Positions 1 to 13,400 of a DNA stretch of 64,000 nt are shown here, one piece after another. Origin of the DNA: Xanthostigma xanthostigma (lineage: Eukaryota; Arthropoda; Insecta; Raphidioptera; Raphidiidae); assembly GCA_963575645.1 (NCBI GenBank), contig OY754470.1, positions 32,098,501-32,162,500 on the forward strand. The letters run 5' to 3'. Every line of letters begins with the position of its first letter. The stretch's first letter is position 1. The notes beneath the pieces are model-generated. The model had not been told where the DNA came from. It did not search any database and worked only from the letters and a program-made list of their open reading frames with translations. The position numbers were made by a program, and so were the translations under genes.

Positions 1-494
1 GCGTGCAAATGAGTCCTTATAAGCAAAATTGCTTTATTTCATGAGGGTAAGTCTATTTACACTATAACATTCAGGTTTGGATCATTCTCTCATAAGAAAA
101 TGCAAACTGCATATTAACCATTATTTTAACGCATACAAGCAGTTTTTACATGCTTTATGACAATTAGGGGCAAATGGGTCCTTATAGGCAAAATTGCTTT
201 ATTTCATGAAGGTTAGTCTATTTACACTATAACATTCAGGTTTGGATCATTCTCTCATAAGAAATTGCAAACTGCATATTAACCATTATTTTAACGCAAC
301 AAGCAGTTTTTACATGCTTTACGACAATTAGGTGCAAATGAGTCCTTAAAACAAAAATTGTTTTATTTCACAATGGTAAGTCTACTTTCACTATAACATT
401 CAGGTTTGGATCATTCTCTCATAAGAAAATGCAAACTGCATATTAACCATTATTTTAACGCAGACAAGCAGTTTTTAAATGCTTCACGACAAGT
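1..494 (+). repeat. Leader monomers related to those at 26.4 kb and 63.76 kb
   Basis: About three monomers. The order of variants (GCGTGCAAATG with TTATAAGC, then GGCAAATGGGTCC, then the one-base-short GCAACAAG copy, then a TTTCACAATGG copy) closely matches 26389-26880. The first part also matches 63757-64000. This segment is therefore the tail of a larger repeat junction seen three times in the window. No gene or other element is visible. Confidence 0.75.
72..236 (+). repeat. Representative 165-bp monomer
   Basis: A reference copy, taken from one CAGGTTTGG to the next. Order of parts: CAGGTTTGGATCATTCTCTC; the purine stretch AAGAAAATG; a short inverted repeat ATGCA-AAC-TGCAT; a variable TTAACCATTATTTTAACGC block; AAGCAG with a T-run; a variable TGAC or CGAC plus AATTAGG block; GCAAATGAGTCCTTATA or a variant; CAAAATTGCTTTATTTCA; and GGTTAGT or GGTAAGTCTATTTACACTA. 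It has a GATC site, A-tracts (AAAA, TTTTT) and few CpGs. A closely similar monomer hand-counts to 52 G+C of 165. All three forward frames normally contain stops. Confidence 0.95.
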
Positions 495-3400
495 GCGTGC
501 AAATGAGTCCTTATAAGCAAAATTGCTTTATTTCATGAGGGTAAGTCTATTTACACTATAACATTCAGGTTTGGATCATTCTCTCATAAGAAAATGCAAA
601 CTGAATATTGACTATCATTTTCACGCAGACAAGCAGTTTTTACATGGTTTACGACAATTAGGTGCAAATAAGTCCTTAAAGGAAAAATTGTTTTATTTCA
701 CAATGGTAAGTCTACTTTCACTATAACATTCAGGTTTGGATCATTCTCTCATAAGAAAACGCAAATTGCATATTAACCATTATTTTAACACAGACAAGCA
801 GTTTTTACATGCTTCACGACAATTGCGTGCAAATGAGTCCTTATAGGCAAAATTGCTTTATTTTACAAAGGTAAGTCTATTTGCACTATAACATTCAGGT
901 TTGGATAATTCTCTCATAAGAAAATGCAAACTGCATATTAACCATTATTTTAACGCATACAAGCAGTTTTTACAAGCTTTATGACAATTAGGTGCAAATG
1001 AGTCCTTATAGGCAAAATTGCTTTATTTCATGAGGGTAAGTCTATTTACACTATAACATTCAGGTTTGGATCATTCTCTCATAAGAAAATGCAAACTGCA
1101 TATTTTCTATCATTTTAACGCATACAAGCAGTTTTTACATGCTTTATGACAATTAGGTGCAAATGAGTCTTTATAGGCAAAATTGCTTTATTTCATGTGG
1201 GTTAGTCTATTTACACTATAACATTCAGGTTTAAATCATTCTCTCATAAGAAAATGCAAACTGCATATTAACCATTATTTTAACGCATACAAGCAGTTTT
1301 TACATGCTTTATGACAATTAGATGCAAATGAGTCCTTATAGGCAAAATTGCTTTATTTCATTAAGGTAAGTCTATATACACTATAACATTCAGGTTTGGA
1401 TCATTCTCTCATAAGAAAATGCAAACTGCATATTTACTATCATTTTCACGCAGATAAGCAGTTTTCACATGTTTTACGACAATTAGGTGGAAATAAGTCC
1501 TTAAAGGCAAAATAGTTTCATTTCACAATGGTAAGTCTATTTTCACTATAACATTCAGGTTTGGATCATTCTCTCATAAGAAAATGCAAACTGCATATTA
1601 ACCATTATTTTAACGCATACAAGCAGTTTTTACATGCTTTATGACAATTAGGGGCAAATGAGTCCTTATAGGCAAAATTGCTTTATTTCATTAAGGTAAG
1701 TCTATTTACACTATAACATTCAGGTTTGGATATTTCTCTCATTAGAAAATGCAAACTGCATATTAACCATTATTTTAACGCTGACAAGCAGGTTTTACAT
1801 GCTTTACGACAATTAGGTGCAAATAAGGCCTTATAGGCAAAAGTGCTTTATTTCATGAGGGTGAGTCTATTTACACTATAACATTCAGGTTAGGATCATT
1901 CCCTCATAAGAAAATGCAAACTGCATATTTACTATCATTTTCACGCAGACAAGCAGCTTTCACATGTTTTACGACAATTAGGTGTAAATAAGTCCTTAAA
2001 GGCAAAATTGTTTTATTTCACAAATGTAAGTCTACTCTTACTATAACATTCAGGTTTGGATCATTCTCTCATAAGAAAATGCAAACTGCATATTAACCAT
2101 TATTTTAACGCAGACAAGCAGTTTCTATATGCTTCACGACAATTGCGTGCAAATGAGTCCTTATAAGCAAAATTGCTTTATTTTACAAAGGTAAGTCTAT
2201 TTACACTATAACATTCAGGTTTGGATCATTCTCTCATGAGAAAATGCAAACTGCATATTTACTATCAGTTTTACGCACACAAGCAGTTTTTACATGCTTT
2301 ACGACAATTGCGTGCAAATGAGTCCTTATAGGCAAAATTGCTTTATTTTATGAAGGTAAGTCTATTTACACTATAACATTCAGGTTTGGATCATTCTCTC
2401 ATAAGAAAATGCAAACTGCATATTAACCCTTATTTTAACGCAGACAAGCAGTTTTTACATGCTTCACGACAATTGCGTGCAAATGAGTCCTTATAGGCAA
2501 AATTGCTTTATTTTACAAAGGTAAGTCTATTTACACTATAACATTCAGGTTTGGATCATTCTCTCATGAGAAAATGCAAACTGCATATTTACTATCAGTT
2601 TTACGCACACAAGCAGTTTTTACATGCTTTACGACAATTGCGTGCAAATGAGTCATTATAGGCAAAATTGCTTTCTTTTACAAAGGTAAGTCTATTTTCA
2701 CTATAACATTCAGGTTTGGATCATTCTCTCATAAGAAAATGCAAACTGCATATTATACATTATTTTAACGCATACAAGCAGTTTTTACATGCTTTATGAC
2801 AATTAGGGGCAAATGAGTCCTTATAGGCAAAATTGCTTTATTTCATGAAGGTAAGTCTATTTACACTATAACATTCAGGTTTGGATCATTCTCTCATAAG
2901 AAAATGCAAACTGCATATTAACCCTTATTTTAACGCAGACAAGCAGTTTTTACATGCTTCACGACAATTGCGTGCAAATGAGTCCTTATAGGCAAAATTG
3001 CTTTATTTTACAAAGGTAAGTCTATTTACACTATAACATTCAGGTTTGGATCATTCTCTCATAAGAAAATGCAAACTGCATATTAACCATTATTTAAACG
3101 CAGACAAGCAGTTTTCACATGCTTTACGACAATTAGGTGCAAATGAATCTTTATAGGCAAATATGCTTTATTTCATGAGGGTAAGTCTATTTACACTATA
3201 ACGTTCAGGTTTGAATCATTCTCTCATAAGAAAATGCAAACTGCATATTTACTATCATTTTCACGCAGACAAGCAGTTTTTACATGCTTCACGACAATTG
3301 CGTGCAAATGAGTCCTTATAGGCAAAATTGCTTTATTTTACAAAGGTAAGTTTACTTAAACTATAACATTCAGGTTTGGATCATTCTCTCATAAGAAAAT

Positions 3401-3577
3401 GCAAACTGCATATTAACCATTATTTAAACGCAGACAAGCAGTTTTTACATGCTTTATGACAATTAGGGGCAAATTAGTCCTTTTAGGCAAAATTGCTTAT
3501 TTCATTAAGGTAAGTCTATTTACACTATAACATTCAGGTTTGGATCATTCTCTCATAAAAAAATGCAAACTGCATAT
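495..3577 (+). repeat. Family A higher-order repeat, copy 1 (partial)
   Basis: A fixed succession of monomer variants that reappears at 6924-10006 with a constant offset of 6429 bp. Anchors: GCGTG at 495 and 6924; CAGGTTAGGATCATTCCC at 1886 and 8315; TCATAAAAAAATG at 3553 and 9982. The 3299-bp unit holds 20 monomers. At about 3577 this copy continues into family B variants, whereas the second copy recombines into the next unit. It differs from copy 2 by scattered substitutions, for example AAGTGCG here and AATTGCG there at the left edge. There is a local run in 2219-2640 where two monomers carrying CTCATGAG repeat. Confidence 0.85.
2091..2196 (+). promoter_or_regulatory. Splice-signal-like set in the monomer (representative)
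   Basis: Seen: TATTAAC (2091-2097, close to a branch-point consensus), a T-rich stretch, CGCAG ending at 2113 (3' splice-site-like), then 77 bases and AAAG|GTAAGT at 2187-2196, a perfect match to the metazoan 5' splice-site core. GGTAAGT occurs in most monomers. The acceptor CAG is present in the CGCAGAC variants only; AAGCAG 8 bases later is nearly constant. Known: GTAAGT pairs well with U1 snRNA. Inference: array transcripts could bind U1 or be spliced. No transcript evidence exists here. Confidence 0.2.
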
Positions 3578-6500
3578 TAACCATTATTTTAACGCTGACA
3601 AGCAGTTTTTACATGCTTTACGACAATTAGGTGCAAATGAGTCCTTAAAGGCAAAAGTGCTTTATTTCATGAAGGTAAGTCTATTTACACTATAACATTC
3701 AGGTTTGGATCATTCTCTCATAAGAAAATGCAAACTGCATATTAACCATTATTTTAACGCTGACAAGCAGTTTTTACATGCTTTACGACAATTAGGTGCA
3801 AATGAGTCCTTATAGGCAAAAGTGCTTTATTTCATGAGGGTCAGTCTATTCACACTATAACATTCAGGTTTGGATCATTCTCTCATAAGAAAATGCAAAC
3901 TGCATATTTACTATCATTTTCACGCAGACAAGCAGTTTTCACATGTTTTACGACAATTAGGTGGAAATAAGTCCTTAAAGGCAAAATTGTTATATTCCAC
4001 AAAGGTAAGTCTACTTTCACTATAACATTCAGGTTTGGATCATTCTCTCATAAGAAAATGCAAACTGCATATTAACCATTATTTTAACGCAGACAAGCAG
4101 TTTTTACATGCTTCACGACAATTGCGTGCAAATGAGTACTTAAGGGCAAAATTGCGTTATTTTTCAAAGGTAAGTCTATTTTCACTATAACATTCAGGTT
4201 TGGATCATTCTCTCATAAGAAAATGCAAACTGCATATTAACCATTATTTTAACGCATACAAGCAGTTTTTACACGCTTTATGACAATTAGGGGCAAATGA
4301 GTCCTTATAGGAAAAATTGCTTTATTTCATTAAGGTAAGTCTATTTACACTATAACATTCAGGTTTGGATCATTCTCTCATAAGAAAACGCAAACTGCAT
4401 ATTAACCATTATTTTAACGCTGACAAGCAGTTTTTACATGCTTTACGACAATTAGGTGCAAATGAGTCCTTATAGGCAAAAGTGCTTTATTTCATGAGGG
4501 TAAGTCTATTTACACTATAACATTCAGGTTTGGATCTTTCTCTCAACGAAAATGCAAACTGCATATTTACTATCATTTTCACGCAGACAAGCAGTTTTCA
4601 CATGTTTTACGACAATTAGGTGGAAATAAGTCCTTAAAGGCAAAATTGTTTTATTCCACAAAGGTAAGTCTACTTTCACTATAACATTCAGGTTTGGATC
4701 ATTCTCTCATAAGAAAATGCAAACTGCATATTAACCATTATTTTAACGCAGACAAGCAGTTTTTACATGCTTTATGACAATTAGGGGCAAATGAGTCCTT
4801 ATAGGCAAAATTGCTTTATTTCATTAAGGTTAGTCTATTTACACTATAACATTCAGGTTTGAATCGCTCTCACATAAGAAAATGCAAACTGCATATTAAC
4901 TATTATTTTAACGCATACAAGCAGTTTTTACATGCTTTATGACAATTAGGTGCAAATGAGTCCTTATAGGCAAAATTGCTTTATTTCATGAGGGTAATGC
5001 TATTTTCACTACAACATTCAGGTTTGGATTATTCTCTCATAAGAAAATGCAAACTTCATATTATACATTATTTTAACGCATACAAGCAGTTTTTACATGC
5101 TTTATGACAATTAGGGGCAAATGAGTCCTTATAGGCAATATTGCTTTATTTCATGAAGGTTAGTCTACTTACACTATAACATTCAGGTTTGGATCATTTT
5201 CTCATAAGAAAATGCAAGTTCATATTAACCATTATTTTAACGCATACAAGCAGTTTTTACACGCTTTATGACAATTAGGGGCAAATGAGTCCTTATAGGC
5301 AAAATTGCTTTATTTCATTAAGGTTAGTCTATTTACACTATAACATTCAGGTTTGAATCTCTCTCACATAAGAAAATGCAAACTGCATATTAACCATTAT
5401 TTTAACGATGACAAGCAGTTTTTACATGCTTTACGACAATTGCGTGCAAATGAGTCCTTATAGGCAAAATTGCTTTATTTTACAAAGGTAAGTCTATTTA
5501 CACTATAACATTCAGGTTTGGATCATTCTCTCATAAGAAAATGCAAACTGCATATTAACTATTATTTTAACGCATACACGCAGTTTTTACAAGCTTTATG
5601 ACAATTAGGTGCAAATGAGTCCTTATAGGCAAAATTGCTTTATTTCATGAGGGTAAGTCTATTTACACTATAACATTCAGGTTTGGATCATTCTCTTATA
5701 AGAAAATGCAAACTGCATATTTACTATCATTTTAACGCATACAAGCAGTTTTTACATGCTTTATGACAATTAGGTGCAAATGAGTCTTTATAGGCAAAAG
5801 TGCTTTATTTCATGAGGGTGTCTATTTACAAAATAACATTCAGGTTTGGATCATTCTCTCATAAGAAAATGCAAACTGCATATTTACTATCATTTTCACG
5901 CAGACAAGCAGTTTTCACATGTTTTACGCAATTAGGTGGAAATAAGTTCTTAAAGACAAAATTGTTTTATTTCACAAAGGTAAGTCTACTTTCACTATAA
6001 CATTCAGGTTTGGATCATTTTCTCATAAGAAAATGCAAACTGCATATTAACCATTATTTTAACGCAGACAAGCAGTTTTTACATGCTTCACGACAATTGC
6101 GTGCAAATGAGTCCTTATAGGCAAAATTGCGTTATTTTACAAAGGTTAGTCTATTTTCACTATAACATTCAGGTTTGGATCATTCTCTCATAAGAAAATG
6201 CAAACTGCATATTAACCATTATTTTAACGCATACAAGCAGTTTTTACACGCTTTATGACAATTAGGGGCAAATGAGTCCTTATAGGAAAAATTGCTTTAT
6301 TTCATTAAGGTAAGTCTATTTACACTATAACATTCAGGTTTGGATCATTCTCTCATAAGAAAACGCAAACTGCATATTAACCATTATTTTAACGCTGACA
6401 AGCAGTTTTTACATGCTTTACGACAATTAGGTGCAAATGAGTCTTTATAGGCAAAAGTGCTTTATTTCATGAGGGTAAGTCTATTTACAAAATAACATTC

Positions 6501-6707
6501 AGGTTTGGATCATTCTCTCATAAGAAAATGCAAACTGCATATTAACTATTATTTTAACGCATACACGCAGTTTTTACAAGCTTTATGACAATTAGGTGCA
6601 AATGAGTCCTTATAGGCAAAATTGCTTTATTTCATGAGGGTAAGTCTATTTACACTATAACATTCAGGTTTGGATCATTCTCTCATAAGAAAATGCAAAC
6701 TGCATAT
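3578..6707 (+). repeat. Family B satellite segment, first occurrence
   Basis: About 19 monomers mixing two haplotypes (TTAACC/TTTTAACGC and TTTACTATC/TTTCACGCAG). Part of it, from the GGGTCAGTCTATTCACAC copy at about 3838 to about 5250, matches 22973-24400 at an offset of about 19.13 kb, including the unusual GAGTACTTAAGGG monomer (4138 and 23271). Singular variants are CTCTCAACGAAAATG near 4530 and the shortened AATGCAAGTTCATATT near 5212. No gene is visible. An open frame at 5800-6000 arises from a one-base deletion (TACGCAATT for TACGACAATT) and is not a gene. Confidence 0.75.
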
Positions 6708-9700
6708 TTACTATCATTTTCACGCAGACAAGCAGTTTTCACATGTTTTACGACAATTAGGTGGAAATAAGTCCTTAAAGGCAAAATTGTTTTATTCCAC
6801 AAAGGTTAGTCTACTTTCACTATAACATTCAGGTTTGGATCATTCTCTCATAAGAAAACGCAAATTGCATATTAACCATTATTTTAACACAGACAAGCAG
6901 TTTTTACATGCTTCACGACAATTGCGTGAAAATGAGTCCTTATAAGCAAAATTGCTTTTTTTCATGAGGGTAAGTCTATTTACACTATAACATTCAGGTT
7001 TGGATCATTCTCTCATAAGAAAATGCAAACTGAATATTGACTATCATTTTCACGCAGACAAGCAGTTTTTACATGGTTTACGACAATTAGGTGCAAATAA
7101 GTCCTTAAAGGAAAAATTGTTTTATTTCACAATGGTAAGTCTACTTTCACTATAACATTCAGGTTTGGATCATTCTCTCATAAGAAAACGCAAATTGCAT
7201 ATTAACCATTATTTTAACACAGACAAGCAGTTTTTACATGCTTCACGACAATTGCGTGCAAATGAGTCCTTATAGGCAAAATTGCTTTATTTTACAAAGG
7301 TAAGTCTATTTGCACTATAACATTCAGGTTTGGATAATTCTCTCATAAGAAAATGCAAACTGCATATTAACCATTATTTTAACGCATACATGCAGTTTTT
7401 ACAAGCTTTATGACAATTAGGTGCAAATGAGTCCTTATAGGCAAAATTGCTTTATTTCATGAGGGTAAGTCTATTTACACTATAACATTCAGGTTTGGAT
7501 CATTCTCTCATAAGAAAATGCAAACTACATATTTTCTATCATTTTAACGCATACAAGCAGTTTTTACATGCTTTATGACAATTAGGTGCAAATGAGTCTT
7601 TATAGGCAAAATTGCTTTATTTCATGTGGGTTAGTCTATTTACACTATAACATTCAGGTTTGGATCATTCTCTCATAAGAAAATGCAAACTGCATATTAA
7701 CCATTATTTTAACGCATACAAGCAGTTTTTACATGCTTTATGACAATTAGATGCAAATGAGTCCTTATAGGCAAAATTGCTTTATTTCATTAAGGTAAGT
7801 CTATTTACACTATAACATTCAGGTTTGGATCATTCTCTCATAAGAAAATGCAAACTGCATATTTACTATCATTTTCACGCAGATAAGCAGTTTTCACATG
7901 TTTTACGACAATTAGGTGGAAATAAATCCTTAAAGGCAAAATAGTTTCATTTCACAATGGTAAGTCTATTTTCACTATAACATTCAGGTTTGGATCATTC
8001 TCTCATAAGAAAATGCAAACTGCATATTAACCATTATTTTAACGCATACAAGCAGTTTTTACATGCTTTATGACAATTAGGGGCAAATGAGTCCTTATAG
8101 GCAAAATTGCTTTATTTCATTAAGGTAAGTCTATTTACACTATAACATTCAGGTTTGGATATTTCTCTCATTAGAAAATGCAAACTGCATATTAACCATT
8201 ATTTTAACGCTGACAAGCAGTTTTTACATGCTTTACGACAATTAGGTGCAAATAAGGCCTTATAGGCAAAAGTGCTTTATTTCATGAGGGTGAGTCTATT
8301 TACACTATAACATTCAGGTTAGGATCATTCCCTCATAACAAAATGCAAACTGCATATTTACTATCATTTTCACGCAGACAAGCAGTTTTCACATGTTTTA
8401 CGACAATTAGGTGTAAATAAGTCCTTAAAGGCAAATTTGTTTTATTTCACAAAGGTAAGTCTACTCGTACTATAACATTCAGGTTTGGATCATTCTCTCA
8501 TAAGAAAATGCAAACTGCATATTAACCATTATTTTAACGCAGACAAGCAGTTTTTATATGCTTCACGACAATTGCGTGCAAATGAGTCCTTATAAGCAAA
8601 ATTGCTTTATTTTACAAAGGTAAGTCTATTTACACTATAACATTCAGGTTTGGATCCTTATCTCATAAGAAAATGCAAACTGCATATTAACCATTATTTT
8701 AACGCATACAAGCAGTTTTTACATGCTTTATGACAATTAGGGGCAAATGAGTCCTTATAGGCAAAATTGCTTTATTTTATGAAGGTAAGTCTATTTACAC
8801 TATAACATTCAGGTTTGGATCATTCTCTCATAAGAAAATGCAAACTGCATATTAACCCTTATTTTAACGCAGACAAGCAGTTTTTACATGCTTCACGACA
8901 ATTGCGTGCAAATGAGTCCTTATAGGCAAAATTGCTTTATTTTACAAAGGTAAGTCTATTTACACTATAACATTCAGGTTTGGATCATTCTCTCATGAGA
9001 AAATGCAAACTGCATATTTACTATCAGTTTTACGCAGACAAGCAGTTTTTACATGCTTCACGACAATTGCGTGCAAATGAGTCCTTATAGGCAAAATTGC
9101 TTTCTTTTACAAAGGTAAGTCTATTTTCACTATAACATTCAGGTTTGGATCATTCTCTCATAAGAAAATGCAAACTGCATATTATACATTATTTTAACGC
9201 ATACAAGCAGTTTTTACATGCTTTATGACAATTAGGGGCAAATGAGTCCTTATAGGCAAAATTGCTTTATTTCATGAAGGTAAGTCTATTTACACTATAA
9301 CATTCAGGTTTGGATAATTCTCTCATAAGAAAATGCAAACTGCATATTAACCCTTATTTTAACGCAGACAAGCAGTTTTTACATGCTTCACGACAATTGC
9401 GTGCAAATGAGTCCTTATAGGCAAAATTGCTTTATTTTACAAAGGTAAGTCTATTTACACTATAACATTCAGGTTTGGATCATTCTCTTATAAGAAAATG
9501 CAAACTGCATATTAACCATTATTTAAACGCAGACAAGCAGTTTTCACATGCTTTACGACAATTAGGTGCAAATGAATCTTTATAGGCAAATATGCTTTAT
9601 TTCATGAGGGTAAGTCTATTTACACTATAACGTTCAGGTTTGAATCATTCTCTCATAAGAAAATGCAAACTGCATATTTACTATCATTTTCACGCAGACA

Positions 9701-10006
9701 AGCAGTGTTTACATGCTTCACGACAATTGCGTGCAAATGAGTCCTTATAGGCAAAATTGCTTTATTTTACAAAGGTAAGTTTACTTAAACTATAACATTC
9801 AGGTTTGGATCATTCTCTCATAAGAAAATGCAAACTGCATATTAACCATTATTTAAACGCAGACAAGCAGTTTTTACATGCTTTATGACAATTAGGGGCA
9901 AATGAGTCCTTTTAGGCAAAATTGCTTATTTCATTAAGGTAAGTCTATTTACACTATAACATTCAGGTTTGGATCATTCTCTCATAAAAAAATGCAAACT
10001 GCATAT
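6708..10006 (+). repeat. Family A higher-order repeat, full 20-monomer copy (3299 bp)
   Basis: The clearest full unit. It starts in the TTTACTATC monomer before the AACACAGAC marker and ends where ATAAAAAAATGCAAACTGCA again joins TTTACTATC at 10007. The next copy repeats at exactly 3299 bp: GCGTG at 6924 and 10223, CAGGTTAGG at 8315 and 11614. 3299 is 20 x 165 minus 1, the missing base lying in the CTTATTTCATTAAGG monomer near 9925. The join between the ATAAAAAAATG monomer and TTTACTATC is in register, as expected for unequal crossing-over. Confidence 0.88.
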
Positions 10007-10458
10007 TTACTATCATTTTCACGCAGACAAGCAGTTTTCACATGTTTTACGACAATTAGGTGGAAATAAGTCCTTAAAGGCAAAATTGTTTTATTCCACA
10101 AAGGTTAGTCTACTTTCACTATAACATTCAGGTTTGGATCATTCTCTCATAAGAAAACGCAAATTGCATATTAACCATTATTTTAACACAGACAAGCAGT
10201 TTTTACATGCTTCACGACAATTGCGTGCAAATGAGTCCTTATAAGCAAAATTGCTTTATTTCATGAGGGTAAGTCTATTTACACTATAACATTCAGGTTT
10301 GGATCATTCTCTCATAAGAAAATGCAAACTGAATATTGACTATCATTTTCACGCAGACAAGCAGTTTTTACATGGTTTACGACAATTAGGTGCAAATAAG
10401 TCCTTAAAGGAAAAATTGTTTTATTTCACAATGGTAAGTCTACTTTCACTATAACATT
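10007..10458 (+). repeat. Family A higher-order repeat, start of third copy
   Basis: Repeats 6708-7159 at an offset of 3299 bp: the TTTACTATC monomer, the AACACAGAC monomer, the GAATATTGACTATC monomer and TTTCACAATGG. It then runs into the nested 9-monomer amplification, so the unit is not completed in its normal order until after 16236. Confidence 0.8.
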
Positions 10459-13400
10459 CAGGTTTGGATCATTCTCTCATAAGAAAACGCAAATTGCATA
10501 TTAACCATTATTTTAACACAGACAAGCAGTTTTTACATGCTTCACGACAATTGCGTGCAAATAAGTCCTTATAGGCAAAATTGCTTTATTTTACAAAGGT
10601 AAGTCTATTTGCACTATAACATTCAGGTTTGGATAATTCTCTTATAAGAAAATGCAAATTGCATATTAACCATTATTTTAACGCATACAAGCAGTTTTTA
10701 CAAGCTTTATGACAATTAGGTGCAAATGAGTCCTTATAGGCAAAATTGCTTTATTTCATAAGGGTAAGTCTATTTACACTATAACATTCAGGTTTGGATC
10801 ATTCTCTCATAAGAAAATGCAAACTGCATATTTTCTATCATTTTAACGCATACAAGCAGTTTTTACATGCTTTATGACAATTAGGTGCAAATGAGTCTTT
10901 ATAGGCAAAATTGCTTTATTTCATGTGGGTTAGTCTATTTACACTATAACATTCAGGTTTGGATCATTCTTTTATAAGAAAATGCAAACTGCATATTAAC
11001 CATTATTTTAACGCATACAAGCAGTTTTTACATGCTTTATGACAATTAGATGCAAATGAGTCCTTATAGGCAAAATTGCTTTATTTCATTAAAGTAAGTC
11101 TATTTACACTATAACATTCAGGTTTGGATCATTCTCTCATAAGAAAATGCAAACTGCATATTTACTATCATTTTCACGCAGATAAGCAGTTTTCACATGT
11201 TTTACGACAATTAGGTGGAAATAAGTCCTTAAAGGCAAAATAGTTTCATTTCACAATGGTAAGTCTATTTTCACTATAACATTCAGGTTTGGATCATTCT
11301 CTCATAAGAAAATGCAAACTGCATATTAACCATTATTTTAACGCATACAAGCAGTTTTTACATGCTTTATGACAATTAGGGGCAAATGAGTCCTTATAGG
11401 CAAAATTGCTTTATTTCATTAAGGTAAGTCTATTTACACTATAACATTCAGGTTTGGATATTTCTCTCATTAGAAAATGCAAACTGCATATTAACCATTA
11501 TTTTAACGCTGACAAGCAGTTTTTACATGCTTTACGACAATTAGGTGCAAATAAGGCCTTATAGGCAAAAGTGCTTTATTTCATGAGGGTGAGTCTATTT
11601 ACACTATAACATTCAGGTTAGGATCATTCCCTCATAAGAAAATGCAAACTGCATATTTACTATCATTTTCACGCAGACAAGCAGTTTTCACATGTTTTAC
11701 GACAATTAGGTGTAAATAAGTCCTTAAAGGCAAATTTGTTTTATTTCACAAAGGTAAGTCTACTCGTACTATAACATTCAGGTTTGGATCATTCTCTCAT
11801 AAGAAAATGCAAACTGCATATTAACCATTATTTTAACGCAGACAAGCAGTTTTTATATGCTTCACGACAATTGCGTGCAAATGAGTCCTTATAAGCAAAA
11901 TTGCTTTATTTTACAAAGGTAAGTCTATTTACACTATAACATTCAGGTTTGGATCCTTATCTCATAAGAAAACGCAAATTGCATATTAACCATTATTTTA
12001 ACACAGACAAGCAGTTTTTACATGCTTCACGACAATTGCGTGCAAATAAGTCCTTATAGGCAAAATTGCTTTATTTTACAAAGGTAAGTCTATTTGCACT
12101 ATAACATTCAGGTTTGGATAATTCTCTCATAAGAAAATGCAAATTGCATATTAACCATTATTTTAACGCATACAAGCAGTTTTTACAAGCTTTATGACAA
12201 TTAGGTGCAAATGAGTCCTTATAGGCAAAATTGCTTTATTTCATGAGGGTAAGTCTATTTACACTATAACATTCAGGTTTGGATCATTCTCTCATAAGAA
12301 AATGCAAACTGCATATTTTCTATCATTTTAATGCATACAAGCAGTTTTTACATGCTTTATGACAATTAGGTGCAAATGAGTCTTTATAGGCAAAATTGCT
12401 TTATTTCATGTGGGTTAGTCTATTTACACTATAACATTCAGGTTTGGATCATTCTCTCATAAGAAAATGCAAACTGCATATTAACCATTATTTTAACGCA
12501 TACAAGCAGTTTTTACATGCTTTATGACAATTAGATGCAAATGAGTCCTTATAGGCAAAATTGCTTTATTTCATTAAGGTAAGTCTATTTACACTATAAC
12601 ATTCAGGTTTGGATCATTCTCTCATAAGAAAATGCAAACTGCATATTTACTATCATTTTCACGCAGATAAGCAGTTTTCACATGTTTTACGACAATTAGG
12701 TGGAAATAAGTCCTTAAAGGCAAAATAGTTTCATTTCACAATGGTAAGTCTATTTTCACTATAACATTCAGGTTTGGATCATTCTCTCATAAGAAAATGC
12801 AAACTGCATATTAACCATTATTTTAACGCATACAAGCAGTTTTTACATGCTTTATGACAATTAGGGGCAAATGAGTCCTTATAGGCAAAATTGCTTTATT
12901 TCATTAAGGTAAGTCTATTTACACTATAACATTCAGGTTTGGATATTTCTCTCATTAGAAAATGCAAACTGCATATTAACCATTATTTTAACGCTGACAA
13001 GCAGTTTTTACATGCTTTACGACAATTAGGTGCAAATAAGGCCTTATAGGCAAAAGTGCTTTATTTCATGAGGGTGAGTCTATTTACACTATAACATTCA
13101 GGTTAGGATCATTCCCTCATAAGAAAATGCAAACTGCATATTTACTATCATTTTCACGCAGACAAGCAGTTTTCACATGTTTTACGACAATTAGATGTAA
13201 ATAAGTCCTTAAAGGCAAATTTGTTTTATTTCACAAAGGTAAGTCTACTCGTACTATAACATTCAGGTTTGGATCATTCTCTCATAAGAAAACGCAAATT
13301 GCATATTAACCATTATTTTAACACAGACAAGCAGTTTTTACATGCTTCACGACAATTGCGTGCAAATAAGTCCTTATAGGCAAAATTGCTTTATTTTACA

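Noticed and set aside
5800..6000. Open frame of 66 codons, and similar frames at 30814, 32233, 36682, 42181, 46633, 49003, 50157, 50917, 54212, 57342 and 61133
   Set aside because: All lie within the satellite and begin at non-ATG or chance starts. They exist only where a small deletion or variant removes a stop. Their similarity follows from the repeat, and no domain or gene context is seen.
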